Part shown: positions 55,120-57,267 of the stretch, one piece after another
Layout of the letters: the number at the start of each line of letters is the position of its first letter
Position numbering within the stretch: position 1 is the stretch's first letter
From: a virus
Virus record (IMG/VR): IMGVR_UViG_3300043398_000440
Coordinates: 1 to 57,267 of that record
DNA length: 57,267 bases
Direction: 5' to 3' (one strand)
Translations under genes and position numbers: made by a program
The notes under the pieces: model-generated
Seen by the model: the letters and a program-made list of their open reading frames with translations, nothing else
What the model was told of the DNA's origin: nothing
Database searches by the model: none

Positions 55120-55597
55120 GGCGGCAGCACTGCTAAGCGCGCCCGCCCCTATGCCTGCTGTTATGCAGCGGGTTGCGGCCGCGCAAGCGGAGATGCAATC
55201 ACAACCCGTTCTGACACAACGCTGGGTTGGACCGGCTAGCGCCGTGCCCGTGCCGACGCTGCCGCCGACCATGCCCGCAAAGGCAGCCGTTCGCCGACTT
55301 GGACGCAAGAACGCACACCAGGGAGCGCGCGCCTACTTCTATCTGCACCTAGGCAACAAGCTAAACCCAGCGGACGACGTTATCTATCGTGTGCTAGGCG
55401 ATCGGGGCGTTGCTGAGGCGCACCGTCTAGAAATGGATGCGCGTCGCGACCCTAACGCCATCATCGAACGACTCAACGCCAAGGTCTATGGCGCCTTGGT
55501 GTCGGCAAGGCTCCGCCAAGCCCGCAATGGTGTTGCCCACTATGTCGGCTGCACCGAAGCAATCGACCTTACCGGACCAGTCGCCAAACAAAGCTAG
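55070..55597 (+). CDS. hypothetical protein, Ala-rich helix plus basic domain
   Basis: The 175-aa protein begins MHEAQTKLLEAARLLTEAAA. It has a Pro-rich linker, then ARAYFYLHLGNKLNPADDVI and RRDPNAIIERLNAKVYGAL. The start has GGAG ten bases upstream. Unknown. Confidence 0.6.
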   Translation: MHEAQTKLLEAARLLTEAAALLSAPAPMPAVMQRVAAAQAEMQSQPVLTQRWVGPASAVPVPTLPPTMPAKAAVRRLGRKNAHQGARAYFYLHLGNKLNPADDVIYRVLGDRGVAEAHRLEMDARRDPNAIIERLNAKVYGALVSARLRQARNGVAHYVGCTEAIDLTGPVAKQS

Positions 55598-55622
55598 TCA
55601 ACCCGCAGCAAAGGAACGTACC

Positions 55623-55811
55623 ATGTCAACAGTCAAGAAATGCGCCGCTCATTCGGAATCGACTAACAAACCATGCCAACGCCTAGGATCGGTGCTCGTG
55701 CACGGCAAAGGCTACTGTGGCACCCATGCTCTAGAACGCCAGTATCAGGCCACGCTGCACCCTGAGGCAGCCAATGCCGACCCCGTGCGCAGCTGGCGCA
55801 ACCAACCGTGA
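55623..55811 (+). CDS. small Cys/His-containing protein
   Basis: The 62-aa protein begins MSTVKKCAAHSESTNKPCQR. It has GKGYCGTHALERQ, a C-x(10)-C-x(n)-C-x2-H arrangement that could bind zinc. AAG-GAAC precedes the ATG. The intergenic dispersed motif starts just after its stop. Confidence 0.6.
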   Translation: MSTVKKCAAHSESTNKPCQRLGSVLVHGKGYCGTHALERQYQATLHPEAANADPVRSWRNQP

Positions 55812-55812
55812 T

Positions 55813-55830
55813 GATCTAGCTACTGCGGTG
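55813..55830 (+). repeat. dispersed motif, intergenic copy
   Basis: GATCTAGCTACTGCGGTG, followed by AGGCGAGGGTTTA. It lies directly after the stop codon of the gene ending at 55811. Confidence 0.8.
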
Positions 55831-55885
55831 AGGCGAGGGTTTACAGCACGCCACGAACTATAAACCATAGGTGGAGGAAACGGCT

Positions 55886-56152
55886 ATGGAAGCAATCTTG
55901 ACCTGCTTAGGGCTTACGCTCGGCTACATGATTCTGACGCGCACCGATTTGATCAAGGCGATCCGCGCACTGCTAGGGCTGCTTACATTCGGTGTAAGCA
56001 TCAGCGGCTGTGCCCACATGACTCAGGCTGACCACGCCGCATGGGCGGCTGCCATTCGCGCAGCAGGCAACCAGATCGCCAACAACCCATACCGCCCCAC
56101 CAACTGCACCAGCCAAGTGATTGGCGGAACGGTCTACACTACATGCCAATGA
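55886..56152 (+). CDS. small membrane protein or lipoprotein
   Basis: The 88-aa protein begins MEAILTCLGLTLGYMILTRT, with a second hydrophobic stretch (LLGLLTFGVSISGCAHM) that ends in a lipobox-like ISGC. The Cys/Asn-rich end is probably periplasmic. GGAGG lies upstream of the ATG. Unknown role. Confidence 0.55.
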   Translation: MEAILTCLGLTLGYMILTRTDLIKAIRALLGLLTFGVSISGCAHMTQADHAAWAAAIRAAGNQIANNPYRPTNCTSQVIGGTVYTTCQ

Positions 56153-56319
56153 CTAAACGACAACGCCAAATCACGGACTGGATTGCCGCCTACGTAGCAC
56201 GAACTGGCCTACGTCCTACCATGGCCGAAATCATGGCGGGGCTCAACTTCGGATCACACAAGGCCGCTCGGGCGATGCTCGCCAAGCTCAAACAACCACA
56301 AAAAAGAGCCAAGTCTTGA
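56149..56319 (+). CDS. LexA-like winged HTH protein, 56 aa
   Basis: The protein MTKRQRQITDWIAAYVARTG then RPTMAEIMAGLNFGSHKAAR matches the N-terminal DNA-binding domain of LexA (start RQRQ, PT..EI, then G..S..A...L), without the peptidase domain. It could compete with or mimic host LexA, or regulate phage promoters. It is coupled by ATGA overlap to the gene upstream. Confidence 0.68.
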   Translation: MTKRQRQITDWIAAYVARTGLRPTMAEIMAGLNFGSHKAARAMLAKLKQPQKRAKS

Positions 56320-56552
56320 CAGCTCACGCACCATATCTCGCTGTCGTCGGTCGCACCCTCAACGGCACTACCGACGTCCGCTTTGACCCACGCTACCGCT
56401 ACCCTCACGTGCTCCGCATAGTAGAACGCTACGTGGGCGACCGACACTTGGCCTACCGCTGCCTAGTCAAAGCCCTTACCAACGAAACCGCGTACGTACA
56501 AATCTGCCGCAGCGCGTTCGCTCGCCGGCACCTTCCACGAAAGGCCCCTTGA
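56316..56552 (+). CDS. small basic hypothetical protein
   Basis: The 78-aa protein starts at TTG (MTAHAPYLAVVGRTLNG) within a TTGA overlap with the LexA-like gene. It has FDPRYRYPHVLRIVERYVGD. No family recognised. Confidence 0.5.
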   Translation: MTAHAPYLAVVGRTLNGTTDVRFDPRYRYPHVLRIVERYVGDRHLAYRCLVKALTNETAYVQICRSAFARRHLPRKAP

Positions 56553-56797
56553 TGAAACGCCACGCCAAAACTTACGCTTCACCCATCTCACTAACCAAGG
56601 TACCGAGCAAACCGCAACTTAGGTTGCACGCCGTCACGTGCTGCCGAGAACACCACCACCTACTCGCGCCAGGCGAACCTACAATGTGTGCAGGCTCCCT
56701 ACACATCCGCCGGTCGATCTTCAACCAAGTACGCGTCGTGTGCGACCTACACCTACAATGGGACGCCAAACTCCCGCGCCCGATGTACCATGCCTGA
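56552..56797 (+). CDS. small Cys/His-rich protein
   Basis: The 81-aa protein begins MKRHAKTYASPISLTKVPSK. It has VTCCREHHHLLAPGEPTMC and a final CDLHLQWD, suggesting metal binding. The start lies in a TGATG overlap. Unknown. Confidence 0.5.
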   Translation: MKRHAKTYASPISLTKVPSKPQLRLHAVTCCREHHHLLAPGEPTMCAGSLHIRRSIFNQVRVVCDLHLQWDAKLPRPMYHA

Positions 56798-57002
56798 CAT
56801 CGCTATGTGCTCCGGTGTCAATTGCCCGCTCGCTAAGGCCTGCTACAGGCACACCGCGACCGAGACACCCAGCCGCCAGGCTTTCTTCGCCACGCCTCCC
56901 TACGACCCTGCTACGCGGTCCTGCATGCATCACATCAATAGCCGCCCACTAAACAGAGTTGATCAAGCCACTGTGGTGCGGCGCGCAGTGCAAGCTGTCT
57001 GA
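56790..57002 (+). CDS. small Cys-containing phage protein
   Basis: The 70-aa protein begins MPDIAMCSGVNCPLAKACYR. It has four Cys in all, with SRQAFFATPPYDPATRSC, a pattern found in small phage proteins. The dispersed motif copy 56961-56978 lies near its 3' end. It is the last plus-strand gene before the terminal repeat. Confidence 0.62.
   Translation: MPDIAMCSGVNCPLAKACYRHTATETPSRQAFFATPPYDPATRSCMHHINSRPLNRVDQATVVRRAVQAV
56961..56978 (+). repeat. dispersed motif near the right end
   Basis: GATCAAGCCACTGTGGTG, about 50 bases before the terminal repeat. Confidence 0.7.
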
Positions 57003-57012
57003 CTGTCTTGGC

Positions 57013-57267
57013 ATGTCCTAGGTTAGGTTCTACAGTATTTCCAACGCGCGCGCGCGCGATAGAGCGTTTGTATAATATTAGGTAAGACATAGTAGGACAG
57101 TCAGACAGTACAGCAATTACAGGTACTTGCAGTGTCCGATCATGTCACTCTGTCTGACCATCCAAGGTCAGATCGCCGCGTTTTTGTGGCACAATGTCGT
57201 GAATCTTCGCACCTTTCCAGACATTTATGCGCTTGGTCTTGCCCGGATCGGTCCATGCTTTCGCCCG
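57013..57267. repeat. terminal direct repeat, right copy
   Basis: Matches 1-253 apart from one additional CG unit and T57140 in place of C126. It includes the 3' end of the helicase gene again (truncated by the window end). Confidence 0.95.

Noticed and set aside
1-57267. T7-like phage RNA polymerase or a CI/Cro-type repressor pair
   Set aside because: No frame shows the polymerase motifs or a full-length repressor. Only an RHH protein and a LexA-like HTH were seen.

Overview
The window is one complete unit of a double-stranded DNA tailed-phage genome. Positions 1-253 recur at 57013-57267 with one CG-dinucleotide difference and one substitution, so the unit is about 57.0 kb and either terminally redundant or circular in assembly. 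Podovirus architecture is inferred: portal, scaffold, major capsid, a T7 gp11/gp12-like adaptor and nozzle pair and large internal virion proteins are present, and no tape measure or tube/sheath genes are seen. The host should be a Gram-negative bacterium of moderately high GC, because there is a holin, an M15 endolysin, spanin-like genes and lipoproteins. No RNA polymerase gene is seen, so host polymerase is presumably used.

Layout. (a) 0.1-4.0 kb: a split replication initiator on the minus strand (SF3 helicase and archaeo-eukaryotic-type primase), flanking a plus-strand DUF7873-type gene and a frame-broken endonuclease VII. (b) 4.0-19.2 kb, mostly plus strand: two small metallopeptidases, small accessory genes, a striking GGCNAC hexamer repeat, tRNA-Met, tRNA-Trp and tRNA-Thr, a short serine recombinase, a RuvC-like resolvase, a Cas4-like nuclease, a Sak4-like ATPase, a DUF669-like SSB, a family-A DNA polymerase, two metallophosphoesterases, a polynucleotide-kinase-like P-loop enzyme, a HAD nucleotidase and a dATP/dGTP diphosphohydrolase-like protein. 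(c) 19.2-45.7 kb, minus strand: lysis genes, internal virion proteins, nozzle, adaptor, a repeat-built tail fibre, an exported trypsin-like protease, a lipoprotein resembling a dead matrixin, small virion proteins, capsid, scaffold, portal and terminase. (d) 45.9-51.7 kb, minus strand: small overlapping accessory genes, a RlaP-like nucleotidyltransferase and a homing-type HNH. (e) 51.7-52.3 kb: an AT-rich divergent control region with repeats, palindromes and a promoter. (f) 52.3-57.0 kb, plus strand: small early-type genes including an RHH protein, a DUF932 protein and a LexA-like HTH.

The most unusual whole-genome signal is an asymmetric motif of about 17 bp (approximately GRTYWAGCYRCTGYGGTG, or its complement CACCRCAGYRGCTWRAYC), found about 35-40 times by eye. 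It lies between genes and inside genes, on both strands and in different reading frames, so selection seems to act on the DNA rather than the protein. Two copies form a head-to-head pair next to the primase gene at 3026-3058.

Two further curiosities stand out. Several replication or early genes carry promoters so close to the start codon that their mRNAs would be essentially leaderless. An exported protease and a pseudoprotease-like lipoprotein sit inside the virion block. All family names come from reading motifs; no database search was possible.
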